Shown: one piece after another, positions 15,118 to 21,597 of the stretch
Position numbering within the stretch: the stretch's first letter is position 1
Layout of the letters: every line of letters starts with the position of its first letter
DNA from: Deltaproteobacteria bacterium
GTDB taxonomy: Bacteria; Desulfobacterota; Syntrophia; Syntrophales; UBA5619
Assembly: GCA_026388345.1 (NCBI GenBank)
Contig: JAPLJY010000315.1
Location: forward strand, 1 to 21,597
DNA length: 21,597 bases
Reading direction: 5' to 3'
Notes under the pieces: model-generated
Database searches by the model: none
What the model saw: only the letters and a program-made list of their open reading frames with translations
Told to the model about the DNA's origin: nothing
Program-made: the position numbers and the translations under genes

Positions 15118-16215
15118 TCATTCATCGCCAAAACTGATTCCCATGTCGCGGGCGGTGAGGATCGAGTCGGAATCCAGCGGCACCGATTTCATATTTTTGA
15201 CAGCCTCCTCCAGCGTCACGGCCACCATGTCGGGCGGCCGCAGGGCCACCATCACGTTGCGCCGGCCCTCTGCGATGAAGCGAACGGCCGCGGCGCCGAA
15301 GCGCAAAGCCACAAGACGGTCGAACGTGGTGGGAGAGCCGCCGCGCTGCAGGTGTCCCAACACCAGGGAGCGCGTGTCCTTACCGGTCCGCTGATGGATT
15401 TCCCGGGCTACCCAGTCGCCGATGCCGCCCAGCAGTACCTCCTGGCGCCCTTCCTCGCCCCCGCCCTTGTGGACCATCTCACCGCCTTCGGCCTTGGCCC
15501 CCTCTGCAACGACGACAATGCCGTGATGTTTCCCGTGCAGTTCGTTGTCCATGATCTTTTCACAGATGCTTTCGATCTTGAAGGGAATCTCAGGGATCAG
15601 GATCGCGTCCGCCGACCCGGAGATGCCGCTGTTGAGCGCGATCCAGCCCGCATAACGCCCCATCACCTCGACCACCATCACCCGCTCGTGGGCGCTGGCG
15701 GTGGAGTGCAGTTTATCGATCGCCTCCGTCGATGTGGAAACCGCCGTGTCGAAGCCGAAGGTGATGACCGTGCTGGCGAGGTCGTTGTCGATCGTCTTGG
15801 GCACGCCCACCACCGGCATTCCCATTCCGGCGAAGCGATTGGCGATGCGCAGGGAGCCATCGCCGCCGATGGCGATCAGAACGTCCATACCCAGGCGCTT
15901 GAAATTGCTGAGGATCCGTGCGGAGACATCCCGAACCTCGATCTCGCCGACGGCGTTCTTGACTGCCATCGCGAATGGATCCCCCTTGTTCGTTGTGCCG
16001 AGGATTGTGCCGCCCAGCGAAACGATGCCTGCCACCTTCTCCGGGGTCAACCGGGTGATCTCATCGGTATTCAGCAATCCGTTATAACCGGTATGAATGC
16101 CGTAGACCTCCCAGCCGCGGCGGTAGGAGGCCATCGTCACGGCATAGATGACGGCGTTGAGTCCGGGTGCATCCCCGCCGCCGGTGTTGACTGCGATCTT
16201 CAACCGTTCATTCAT
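15118..16215 (-). CDS. pfkA: 6-phosphofructokinase, Gly/Lys-signature (group III-like)
   Basis: This 365-residue PfkA-family enzyme phosphorylates fructose-6-phosphate to fructose-1,6-bisphosphate. The N-terminal T-G-G-G-D-A-P-G-L-N (11-20) binds the phosphoryl donor. G-G-D-G-S (117-121) has Gly120 at the position that is Gly in ATP enzymes and Asp in most PPi enzymes. P-K-T-I-D-N-D (139-145) has Lys140 where classical ATP enzymes have Gly and PPi enzymes have Lys; Asp143 is the catalytic base. M-G-R-Y-A-G-W (185-191) and H-L-Q-R-G-G (288-293) complete the active site. The start is at 16215: AAGGAGG is well spaced for this ATG, and the longer upstream reading has no family likeness. It has its own near-consensus promoter and lies downstream of the ABC-HAD operon. 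ATP as donor is likely but not certain. Confidence 0.93.
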   Translation of the reverse strand: MNERLKIAVNTGGGDAPGLNAVIYAVTMASYRRGWEVYGIHTGYNGLLNTDEITRLTPEKVAGIVSLGGTILGTTNKGDPFAMAVKNAVGEIEVRDVSARILSNFKRLGMDVLIAIGGDGSLRIANRFAGMGMPVVGVPKTIDNDLASTVITFGFDTAVSTSTEAIDKLHSTASAHERVMVVEVMGRYAGWIALNSGISGSADAILIPEIPFKIESICEKIMDNELHGKHHGIVVVAEGAKAEGGEMVHKGGGEEGRQEVLLGGIGDWVAREIHQRTGKDTRSLVLGHLQRGGSPTTFDRLVALRFGAAAVRFIAEGRRNVMVALRPPDMVAVTLEEAVKNMKSVPLDSDSILTARDMGISFGDE

Positions 16216-16261
16216 TGCAGCCTCCTTATTTTCGTTGCCGAGATTTGAAGAAACCCGATGT

Positions 16262-16300
16262 CCCCGAAGAAAGCCGTTCAACGCAAGGTTTTCTTCGAAG
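16262..16300 (-). promoter_or_regulatory. Leader hairpin in the pfkA 5' untranslated region
   Basis: CCCCGAAGAAAGCC (16262-16275) pairs with GGTTTTCTTCGAAG (16287-16300): 13 pairs, including two G-T, with one mismatch and an 11-nt loop. It lies between the predicted transcription start (about 16322) and the ribosome site of pfkA. Confidence 0.5.
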
Positions 16301-16328
16301 GCGTTAAAAACTGTTCTGATCCGGGCTG

Positions 16329-16357
16329 ATTATAGCCGGCAGGTACCCGTGCGTCAA
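16329..16357 (-). promoter_or_regulatory. Near-consensus sigma70 promoter of pfkA
   Basis: On the minus strand a -35 TTGACG (16352-16357) and a perfect -10 TATAAT (16329-16334) have the optimal 17-nt spacer. It is the best promoter in the window, with a predicted leader of about 107 nt before the pfkA start. Confidence 0.8.
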
Positions 16358-16416
16358 GAAATATGACTGAGGCTGAAATGGTCCGGCGGATCGACTGCGT
16401 GTTTCTCAACAGCTTG

Positions 16417-17190
16417 CTAAAGCAGGGTTTCCAGGTCGGCGATGCTCTGGAAAACATAATCGGGGCGGAAGGGGGATGCCTCCAGGGTCTTTTGGTCGGT
16501 GACGCCGGTCATGACGAGGGCCGCCTTCATTCCCGACTCCAGGGCCATGCGGATGTCCGTTTCCAGCCGGTCGCCGATCAGGATGCACTCCGAGGCTGAC
16601 AGCCCCATCACCTCCAGGGCCACCTGCACGGTGATGGGCGAGGGCTTGCCCACGATCACCTCCACCTTTTTGAGGGTCGTCGCCTCCAGGGCGGCGATGA
16701 CCCCGGCGCAGTCGGGTAGCTCCCCGCCTTCCACGGGGCAGGTCCGGTCGGGGTTGGTGGCGATGAAGTGGGCCCCTTTTTTGATCGCCTGGAAGGCGAT
16801 GTTGAACTTCCGGTAGTCGAAGGTCCGATCGAAGGCGGCCACCACATATTCAATCTCACACGGGTCCTCGGTCAGGCGGAAACCGGCCCGGGCCATCTCG
16901 GCCACGAAAGGCAATTCACCCATGACGAAGACCTTTGCATCCGGCGCAACCCTCTGCAGATAACGGATCAGCACAAAGGTCGAGTTGACCACCTCCGCAG
17001 GCGTTGTGGGGATGCCCAGGCGCGTCAGTTTGGCCGCGTAGTCCTCACGGGTGTAAAGGGGCTTGTTGGAGAGAAAGACCACCTTCCGACCCGCTTCCCG
17101 AAGCAGGCGGATCATCCGCTCGGCGCCGGGGATCAGGCGCTCCCCCAAGTAGACCGTCCCGTCCAGATCGAAGATGAATCCCTTGAACAT
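16417..17190 (-). CDS. HAD-IIA family phosphatase (NagD-like)
   Basis: This 257-residue HAD hydrolase has the type IIA cap. Motif I D-L-D-G-T-V-Y gives nucleophile Asp8 and acid/base Asp10. Motif II is L-S-N-K-P (Ser41), motif III is the Lys in G-K-P-S (182) and motif IV is G-D-R-L-E-T-D (Asp207, Asp212). HAD-IIA members dephosphorylate small phosphates such as phosphoglycolate, glycerol-3-phosphate, nucleoside monophosphates or sugar phosphates; the sequence does not fix the substrate. Its ATG directly abuts the TAA of the permease gene (no spacer), implying translational coupling. It is therefore the last gene of the ABC operon, and its substrate is probably related to what the transporter brings in. 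No clear terminator follows, so some read-through into pfkA is possible. Confidence 0.9.
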   Translation of the reverse strand: MFKGFIFDLDGTVYLGERLIPGAERMIRLLREAGRKVVFLSNKPLYTREDYAAKLTRLGIPTTPAEVVNSTFVLIRYLQRVAPDAKVFVMGELPFVAEMARAGFRLTEDPCEIEYVVAAFDRTFDYRKFNIAFQAIKKGAHFIATNPDRTCPVEGGELPDCAGVIAALEATTLKKVEVIVGKPSPITVQVALEVMGLSASECILIGDRLETDIRMALESGMKAALVMTGVTDQKTLEASPFRPDYVFQSIADLETLL

Positions 17191-18903
17191 TTAGCCGAAG
17201 ACTCCTCCCATCTTGGAGCCGGCCATGCGGTTGATGATGAAGAGGCACGCGGCGCCGAGGATGATCAGTATGACACCGAGGGCGGCCGCCTCGTTGACGG
17301 ACCCGCCGATATAGAAGTTGAAGATGCCCACCGTCATCATCTCATGGCCGGGTATGACCAGAAGCAGCGTGGCCGAAGCCTCCTGAAGGGCCAGGATAAA
17401 GGAGTAGAGGGAGCCGACCAGGACCCCCTTCCAGATGAGGGGGAGCGTGACGTCCTTGAAGGTCCTGGGCTTGGTGGCCCCGACGCTTTCGGCTGCCTCC
17501 TCAAAGGAGCGGTGGACGATCAGGAGCGAGGCAAAGGTTCCCCGCACCGTGTAGGGAAGACGCCGGACCGCCAGAACGAGGGGGATGATGATCCAAATGC
17601 CGATGAGCGCCGTGGCCATGAACGGAAAGGGGTCCCGGAAGGCACGCATGTAGGCGATGCCGATGCCGGTTCCCGGCAGGGCCAGAATCAGCGTGGTCAG
17701 CGAGTCCAAAACCCCCCGTCCCGGAAGTTTGGTCCGGGCCATCACCCAGGCGACGGGCACCCCCACGGCGATGCAGATCACGACTGATATCCCCGAAAAG
17801 AGCAGGGAGTTGATGATGAACTTGGGGGTCTCGAAAGCCACCCGTTCGAAATACTGGAGCGTGTACTTCACTGGGAAGGGGGTCAGCGCCCAGCCCTTGC
17901 CCAGGGAATCCAAAGCCAGCCCTAGATAGGGGATGAAGGCCAGGATCAGGATGAAGGACAGGAAAGAGACCGCACCCACCTGTGCCAAGGGAGAGAGTTT
18001 CCTCCGCTCGATCACCGAATATGAGAGGGAACTGTAATCCTTGATTGACACGTACTTCTTGGCGATGATCAGAAACAGGATGGCCAGGATCACCATAATG
18101 GCGGAAATGACGATTCCCATCTTGAAGAGCCGCCGGTCCACGAACTGGACGATGTTCAGGTAGGCCTGGGAGGCCAGCAGGTCCGAGATGCCCACCACCA
18201 GTGGCGTGGCAAAATCAGCGAAGGTCCAGATAAAGACCAGAAGCGCCCCGGAAACATAACCGGGAGTCGTCAGCGGGAAGGTGATGTCCCAGAACTTGCG
18301 GAGTCCCCGGGATCCGACGCTCTCGGCCGCCTCATCCAGGGAGGGCGAGATCTTCCCCATGGCATCGACGATGGAGAGGGTCATCAGGGGGAAGAGGTGT
18401 AGCGTCTCGACCAGGAGCACCCCGTGGAGGCCGTACATGAAGTTGATGGGCTGAGTGAAGCCGAAATAGTCCTGGAGGATGATGTTGACGGTTCCGGCAC
18501 GGCCCAAGATGAAGACGAAACCCATGACGCCGACCAGGGGAGGCATGATCATCGGGATGATCGTCAGGTAGGAGAAGAGCCCCCGGCCGGGAAAATCATA
18601 TCGTAGCAATAAAAAAGCGATGGCGATGCCGATGATCGAGGTCGTGATCACGGTGGCCACGCCCAGGATCAGGGAGTTCATCAGGGTTTTCAGGTAATAG
18701 GCGTCGGTGAAGAAATCCTGGAAATTGGCGATGGTGAAGATCCCGGTCTCGGTTGTGAAACTGTCGTAGAAGAGCCGGATCAGGGGGTAGATCAAAAAGA
18801 TGATGAAAAAGGCCCAGATGAGGCCGTAGCTCAAAAAGCCGCTGAGTTTCACCTCCGACCAGACGCCGGGTTTGGGCAGGGCAACGGGGGTTTCTGTGTT
18901 CAC
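17191..18903 (-). CDS. ABC importer permease, two fused domains (FbpB/AfuB type)
   Basis: This 570-residue inner-membrane protein fuses two binding-protein-dependent permease domains (about 25-285 and 305-560), each with about six membrane helices. The ATPase-contact EAA loops are clear and similar to each other: D-E-A-A-E-S-V-G near 190-197 and E-E-A-A-E-S-V-G near 468-475, each followed by a D-I/V-T-F/L-P-L tail. The fusion is typical of the ferric-iron/AfuB-type importers. The start is GTG at 18903 with GAGAGGA about 8 nt upstream; no ATG fits better. The ATPase gene ends 18 nt before it, and the HAD gene begins right after its stop. Substrate is discussed under the binding protein. Confidence 0.93.
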   Translation of the reverse strand: MNTETPVALPKPGVWSEVKLSGFLSYGLIWAFFIIFLIYPLIRLFYDSFTTETGIFTIANFQDFFTDAYYLKTLMNSLILGVATVITTSIIGIAIAFLLLRYDFPGRGLFSYLTIIPMIMPPLVGVMGFVFILGRAGTVNIILQDYFGFTQPINFMYGLHGVLLVETLHLFPLMTLSIVDAMGKISPSLDEAAESVGSRGLRKFWDITFPLTTPGYVSGALLVFIWTFADFATPLVVGISDLLASQAYLNIVQFVDRRLFKMGIVISAIMVILAILFLIIAKKYVSIKDYSSLSYSVIERRKLSPLAQVGAVSFLSFILILAFIPYLGLALDSLGKGWALTPFPVKYTLQYFERVAFETPKFIINSLLFSGISVVICIAVGVPVAWVMARTKLPGRGVLDSLTTLILALPGTGIGIAYMRAFRDPFPFMATALIGIWIIIPLVLAVRRLPYTVRGTFASLLIVHRSFEEAAESVGATKPRTFKDVTLPLIWKGVLVGSLYSFILALQEASATLLLVIPGHEMMTVGIFNFYIGGSVNEAAALGVILIILGAACLFIINRMAGSKMGGVFG

Positions 18904-18921
18904 TTGGTCGATCCTCTCTTC

Positions 18922-20007
18922 CTAAGCGGGAATCCCCAGGGTGATCTGGATGGGGAAACAGACATGCACCTTTTCGCCGATGGGGAAGGGCTGCTGGTTC
19001 CAGGGGTTCTGCACGTCGACCTTGAAGATGGTCTCCGGGTCCAGTTCGATGTCGTAGCGGATGGCGTTACCGATGTAAGAGGCAAAGTTGACCGTCCCGG
19101 TGATCCGGTTCATGTCGTCGCCCATCGTCGTATCGTCGGAGTTGCAGAGAGTGGAGACCTCGGGGCGCACGGTGACCTTGCAAGCCTCCCCGGTCTTGAA
19201 CCGGGCCTCAAAGACACATTTGAGCAGACCGAAACGGGTCTCGACGGCCATCCAGCCTTTCGTTTCCTGAATCTCTTTTACCTGACCGGCAATCAGGTTG
19301 TTGATGCCGATGAAATCGGCCACAAAGGGGTTTTCCGGTCTTTGGTAGAGGTCCCGGGGAGAGCCGAGCTGCTGAATCTTCCCGTGATCGAGGACCGCGA
19401 TGCGGTCCGAGAGGGTCAGAGCCTCTTCCTGATCGTGGGTCACATAGATGGCGGTGATGGCCAGATCCTTCTGGAGCTTCCGGATTTCGGCGCGCACCTG
19501 TTGGCGGATCTTGGCGTCCAGGTTGGAGAGGGGCTCGTCGAGCAGAAGCACATCGGGGTTGAGGACCAGGGCGCGCGCCAGGGCCACGCGCTGCTGCTGA
19601 CCGCCCGAGAGCTGGCCCGGATACCGCTTTTCGAGGCCCGTCAGGTTGACCAGCGACAGCGAGTGGTTCACCTGCTTGGCAATCTCCCCAGGGGTTGTTT
19701 TCTTGATCTTGAGGCCGTAGGCCACATTGTCGAAGATGGTCATGTGCGGCCAGAGGGCATAGTTCTGAAAGACCATGCCGATGTTCCGCTCATAGGGAGG
19801 CATCGCCGATACCTCCCTATCCCCGAAATAGACCTCCCCGTGATCGGGCTTGTGAAAGCCGCCGATGAGACGGAGGATCGTCGTCTTGCCGCAACCCGAT
19901 GGCCCCAGGAGCGTAAAAAGCTCGCCGTCCTGGATATCCAGGGACACGTGGCTCACCGCCTCCAGGGTTCCGAACCTTTTCACCATGTCTTTCAATTGGA
20001 TATTCAT
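18922..20007 (-). CDS. ABC importer ATPase with TOBE-like C-terminal domain (FbpC/AfuC/PotA type)
   Basis: This 361-residue ATPase energises the adjacent permease. It has Walker A G-P-S-G-C-G-K-T (35-42), the Q-loop Gln81 in F-Q-N-Y-A-L-W-P-H, the signature L-S-G-G-Q (133-137), Walker B L-L-L-D-E (154-158) and the switch His191 in V-T-H-D-Q-E-E-A. After about residue 240 a regulatory beta domain of TOBE type follows, common in importers for iron, polyamines, sugars and organophosphates. The start at 20007 is favoured by AAAGGT with a 7-nt gap. An in-frame ATG at 20025 (six extra residues) also has an AAGG upstream and cannot be excluded. The gene lies 182 nt after the binding-protein gene, separated by a very stable hairpin. 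Confidence 0.94.
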   Translation of the reverse strand: MNIQLKDMVKRFGTLEAVSHVSLDIQDGELFTLLGPSGCGKTTILRLIGGFHKPDHGEVYFGDREVSAMPPYERNIGMVFQNYALWPHMTIFDNVAYGLKIKKTTPGEIAKQVNHSLSLVNLTGLEKRYPGQLSGGQQQRVALARALVLNPDVLLLDEPLSNLDAKIRQQVRAEIRKLQKDLAITAIYVTHDQEEALTLSDRIAVLDHGKIQQLGSPRDLYQRPENPFVADFIGINNLIAGQVKEIQETKGWMAVETRFGLLKCVFEARFKTGEACKVTVRPEVSTLCNSDDTTMGDDMNRITGTVNFASYIGNAIRYDIELDPETIFKVDVQNPWNQQPFPIGEKVHVCFPIQITLGIPA

Positions 20008-20035
20008 CGTTTGACCTTTATCCATCCGACCTTTT

Positions 20036-20072
20036 GGTTATTCCCGCCGGTTATTCCTGCGAATACGGGAAT
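20036..20072. repeat. Tandem 13-mer and small hairpin upstream of the ATPase gene
   Basis: GGTTATTCCCGCC (20036-20048) is repeated as GGTTATTCCTGCG (20049-20061), 11 of 13 bases alike. ATTCCTG (20053-20059) pairs with CGGGAAT (20066-20072) over a 6-nt loop. It resembles the short REP-like repeats common between genes in proteobacteria. Confidence 0.4.
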
Positions 20073-20121
20073 CCGTGAATACCTGCCTCATGCGCCTGTC
20101 ATGCAGTCCTTGCCGCAACCT

Positions 20122-20163
20122 CCGTCCATCCCGGAGGGCCATCTGGCTCTCCGGGATGGACGG
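20122..20163 (-). promoter_or_regulatory. Very stable intercistronic hairpin between binding protein and ATPase genes
   Basis: CCGTCCATCCCGGAG (20122-20136) and CTCCGGGATGGACGG (20149-20163) are perfect 15-nt complements. The middle extends the stem with a G-T pair and GCC/GGC, leaving an ATCT loop, about 19 pairs in all. There is no T-run on either side. It follows the stop of the binding-protein gene by 26 nt. It probably protects or partly ends that transcript so that the binding protein is made in excess, as described for other binding-protein operons. Confidence 0.7.
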
Positions 20164-20189
20164 CAGCATGAGGTTTAAAGAAAAACGGA

Positions 20190-21314
20190 CTATTTTTTGA
20201 TGAGTTCCTTGTGCTTCTCGGCGATCTCTTTCCGGAAGTAGGCGTTAACCTCCTCGTTCCGTTTCTTCTCACCGGCGATCTTGGGGTCGTAGACATTGCC
20301 GACCTGAATGTCATAGAAGGAGCGGATTCCCGCCGTGAACTCCACCGCCTTCTCGGCGGCTGAGCCGGGCGCGCCCTTCACCTTGTACTTGGAAGTGATG
20401 GGGTAGAGGCCGCGCTCCATGAAGATCCTCTGCCCTTCCTCGGTCAGCAGGAACTCGATGAAGGCATGGGCCGCCTTGGGATGGGGGGCGCCCTTGAGCA
20501 CCGCCATCGGTTCGGGGGTCACGTAGGCGTTCTTGGGGTAAACGAACATTATGTCATAGCCGCCGAGGACCTCGGCGAAGGCCATGTAACTGGGGACCGC
20601 CATGCCGACGGCGAACTCGCCCTTGGACACCACGCTCGGCACGTCACGGGAGCGGGCGGTGAAGATTCCCGTGTTGGCCGCCAGTCTGCTCAACCAGTCC
20701 CATCCCTTGTCCCAGCCGTACATGGCCAGGATCACTTCGTAGCTTGCATGGCTCGAACTGGACCGGTCGGGTGTGCACTGGGCAATCTGGCCCTTGAGTT
20801 TGGGATTGAGCAGATCCTCCCAGTCCTTGAGCTCGACGCCGAGCCGTTTGAGCAGTTTCGGCTGGTAGATCAGGCCGTAGGGTTCGAGCGTCGTCCCGAC
20901 CCAGAATCCTTTGGGATCCTTCAGGGGAAGCCCGACGGGCTTGCCGATGGTGGCCGGGATTTCATCCCACATTGCCTTGGGGATGGTCACCTTGTCCAGC
21001 AGACCCTGCTCGGCCAGCAGGTCAAACAGCGTTCCCTCGCCGCCCCAGAAGACGTCCGCCTGGGGCTTTCCCTTCCATTCGACGATCTGACCGTAGGCGA
21101 CCGGCGTGCCCTGTGGCATGGCGCTGGTCTTGAGATCCACGTTATACTTCTTCTTCACGAAGGTCGCGAAGGCCTTCAGGGCCGGATCGTGGACGTCCTT
21201 GGAGACCGGGGTGATGAGATAAAACTCATTTTCGATCGCCTGGGCGAAGCTGATCCCTGACCAACAGAAGAAACCCATGACCGTTAGGGCAATGACCACT
21301 GCAAAACGTTTCAT
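20190..21314 (-). CDS. Periplasmic solute-binding protein of ferric-iron/AfuA-type ABC importer
   Basis: This 374-residue exported protein has a signal peptide (M-K-R-F, a hydrophobic core, cleavage probably after A-Q-A at 26). The start at 21314 is set by GGAGG with an 8-nt gap; upstream ATGs would add 17 residues in front of the signal peptide and come from a tandem repeat. The mature part has the class pattern A-D-V-F-W-G-G-E-G and ends with F-L-L-T-E-E-G-Q-R-I-F, as in the FbpA/AfuA/PhnS and thiamine/polyamine binding-protein group. The mature chain has no adjacent Tyr-Tyr, the usual iron ligands of FbpA, so iron is not assured. AfuA-type homologues bind hexose phosphates. With the HAD phosphatase in the same operon, a phosphorylated small molecule is a fair guess. 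Confidence 0.9.
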   Translation of the reverse strand: MKRFAVVIALTVMGFFCWSGISFAQAIENEFYLITPVSKDVHDPALKAFATFVKKKYNVDLKTSAMPQGTPVAYGQIVEWKGKPQADVFWGGEGTLFDLLAEQGLLDKVTIPKAMWDEIPATIGKPVGLPLKDPKGFWVGTTLEPYGLIYQPKLLKRLGVELKDWEDLLNPKLKGQIAQCTPDRSSSSHASYEVILAMYGWDKGWDWLSRLAANTGIFTARSRDVPSVVSKGEFAVGMAVPSYMAFAEVLGGYDIMFVYPKNAYVTPEPMAVLKGAPHPKAAHAFIEFLLTEEGQRIFMERGLYPITSKYKVKGAPGSAAEKAVEFTAGIRSFYDIQVGNVYDPKIAGEKKRNEEVNAYFRKEIAEKHKELIKK

Positions 21315-21345
21315 GATACCTACCTCCTTATTTATGGTTGCTGTC

Positions 21346-21387
21346 TTGAACATCTTGAACATCACTTTCCCCTCTTAGGTTGAGGGG
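21346..21387 (-). repeat. Tandem 9-mer and small hairpin in the importer leader
   Basis: TTGAACATC occurs twice head to tail (21346-21354 and 21355-21363). Next to it CCCCTC (21369-21374) and GAGGGG (21382-21387) form a 6-bp stem over a 7-nt loop. Both lie in the 5' leader of the binding-protein gene. Confidence 0.45.
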
Positions 21388-21438
21388 TTCTCATAGAAAT
21401 TCAGATATTTCACTCATGAAATCTTTTTACTGTCCGGT

Positions 21439-21454
21439 TGTCGCCAGTGCGACA
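21439..21454. promoter_or_regulatory. Palindrome overlapping the importer -10 region, candidate operator
   Basis: TGTCGC-CAGT-GCGACA is a perfect 6-bp inverted repeat that overlaps the -10 and the expected start of transcription. That is a typical position for a repressor. No known regulator motif is recognised with confidence. Confidence 0.45.
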
Positions 21455-21480
21455 TAACCCCAAAAAGAAAAAAATGTCAA
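21451..21480 (-). promoter_or_regulatory. Putative sigma70 promoter of the ABC-HAD operon
   Basis: On the minus strand a perfect -35 TTGACA (21475-21480) lies 17-18 nt from a weak -10 (TTATGT 21452-21457 or TATGTC 21451-21456). The spacer is T-rich. The weak -10 and the overlapping palindrome suggest regulated expression. Confidence 0.55.
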
Positions 21481-21597
21481 GCTAAACCGGTCCGGACGAT
21501 GTGATGTCCGTCGTCTTCCTCGGCGCTTCAAAATTCGCGACGCGGCTCTTCGACAATGATCTCCAAATAATCTTAATTTTGACATGATATGCGAAAG

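Noticed and set aside
15112..16248. 378-codon plus-strand ORF opposite pfkA
   Set aside because: It is antisense to a complete phosphofructokinase, His/Asp/Gly-rich, with no family pattern.
16768..17787. 339-codon plus-strand ORF spanning the HAD and permease genes
   Set aside because: It crosses two real genes on the other strand and has low-complexity Asp/Gly/Arg content.
18904..20178. 424-codon plus-strand ORF opposite the ABC ATPase
   Set aside because: It is antisense to an ATPase with all its motifs, and it runs through the intergenic hairpin.
21579..21584. TTGACA at the right edge as a plus-strand -35
   Set aside because: The matching -10 would fall outside the window, so it cannot be supported.

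Overview
The window looks like the chromosome of a GC-rich, Gram-negative anaerobe of the former Deltaproteobacteria (Desulfobacterota, perhaps near Syntrophus or Smithella). This rests on gene content and style: a stand-alone NifU-C domain protein beside a 2[4Fe-4S] ferredoxin, a tmk-holB-PSP1-metG order, class I FBPase beside an unusually long class II aldolase, and GC-rich hairpin repeats between genes. The taxonomic call is inference. Almost everything is housekeeping metabolism. No phage, IS element, CRISPR array, rRNA or tRNA was seen.

Layout. (a) 1-2000, plus strand: the end of a UbiA-type membrane prenyltransferase, a small lipoprotein, an Nfu-like Fe-S carrier and a ferredoxin. (b) 2198-6620, plus: thymidylate kinase, DNA polymerase III delta', a PSP1/RicT (YaaT) protein and methionyl-tRNA synthetase. 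metG is broken here by a frameshift together with a loss of about 25 codons at about 5024-5039, which is either a real lesion or an assembly error. (c) 6621-7022: a non-coding stretch with several mutually exclusive hairpins and one 38-residue candidate ORF. (d) 7023-11214, minus: a large soluble hybrid histidine kinase with five PAS domains, lower in GC than its surroundings, and a VapBC-type toxin-antitoxin pair; this block looks like accessory DNA. (e) 11478-13881, minus: fbp-fba, a gluconeogenic pair with its own promoter and terminator. (f) 14217-14933, plus: a cytoplasmic glycerophosphodiester phosphodiesterase. (g) 15118-16215, minus: 6-phosphofructokinase with a mixed Gly/Lys substrate signature, a near-consensus sigma70 promoter and a leader hairpin. 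(h) 16417-21314, minus: a four-gene ABC import operon (binding protein, ATPase, fused permease, HAD-IIA phosphatase) with a promoter, an overlapping palindrome and a very stable hairpin after the binding-protein gene.

How the genes may work together: fbp, fba and pfkA cover the fructose-6-phosphate/fructose-1,6-bisphosphate/triose-phosphate steps in both directions. The importer belongs to the ferric-iron-type (FbpABC/AfuABC) family, but its binding protein has no Tyr-Tyr pair and its last gene is a sugar-phosphate-type HAD phosphatase. An organophosphate or phosphosugar substrate is therefore a reasonable alternative to iron, though unproven. I do not see a clearly new defence or mobile system. 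The items most worth following up are the metG lesion, the structured 6650-6830 region, the Pfk signature, the ABC-HAD operon and the in-frame repeats in the PAS kinase.
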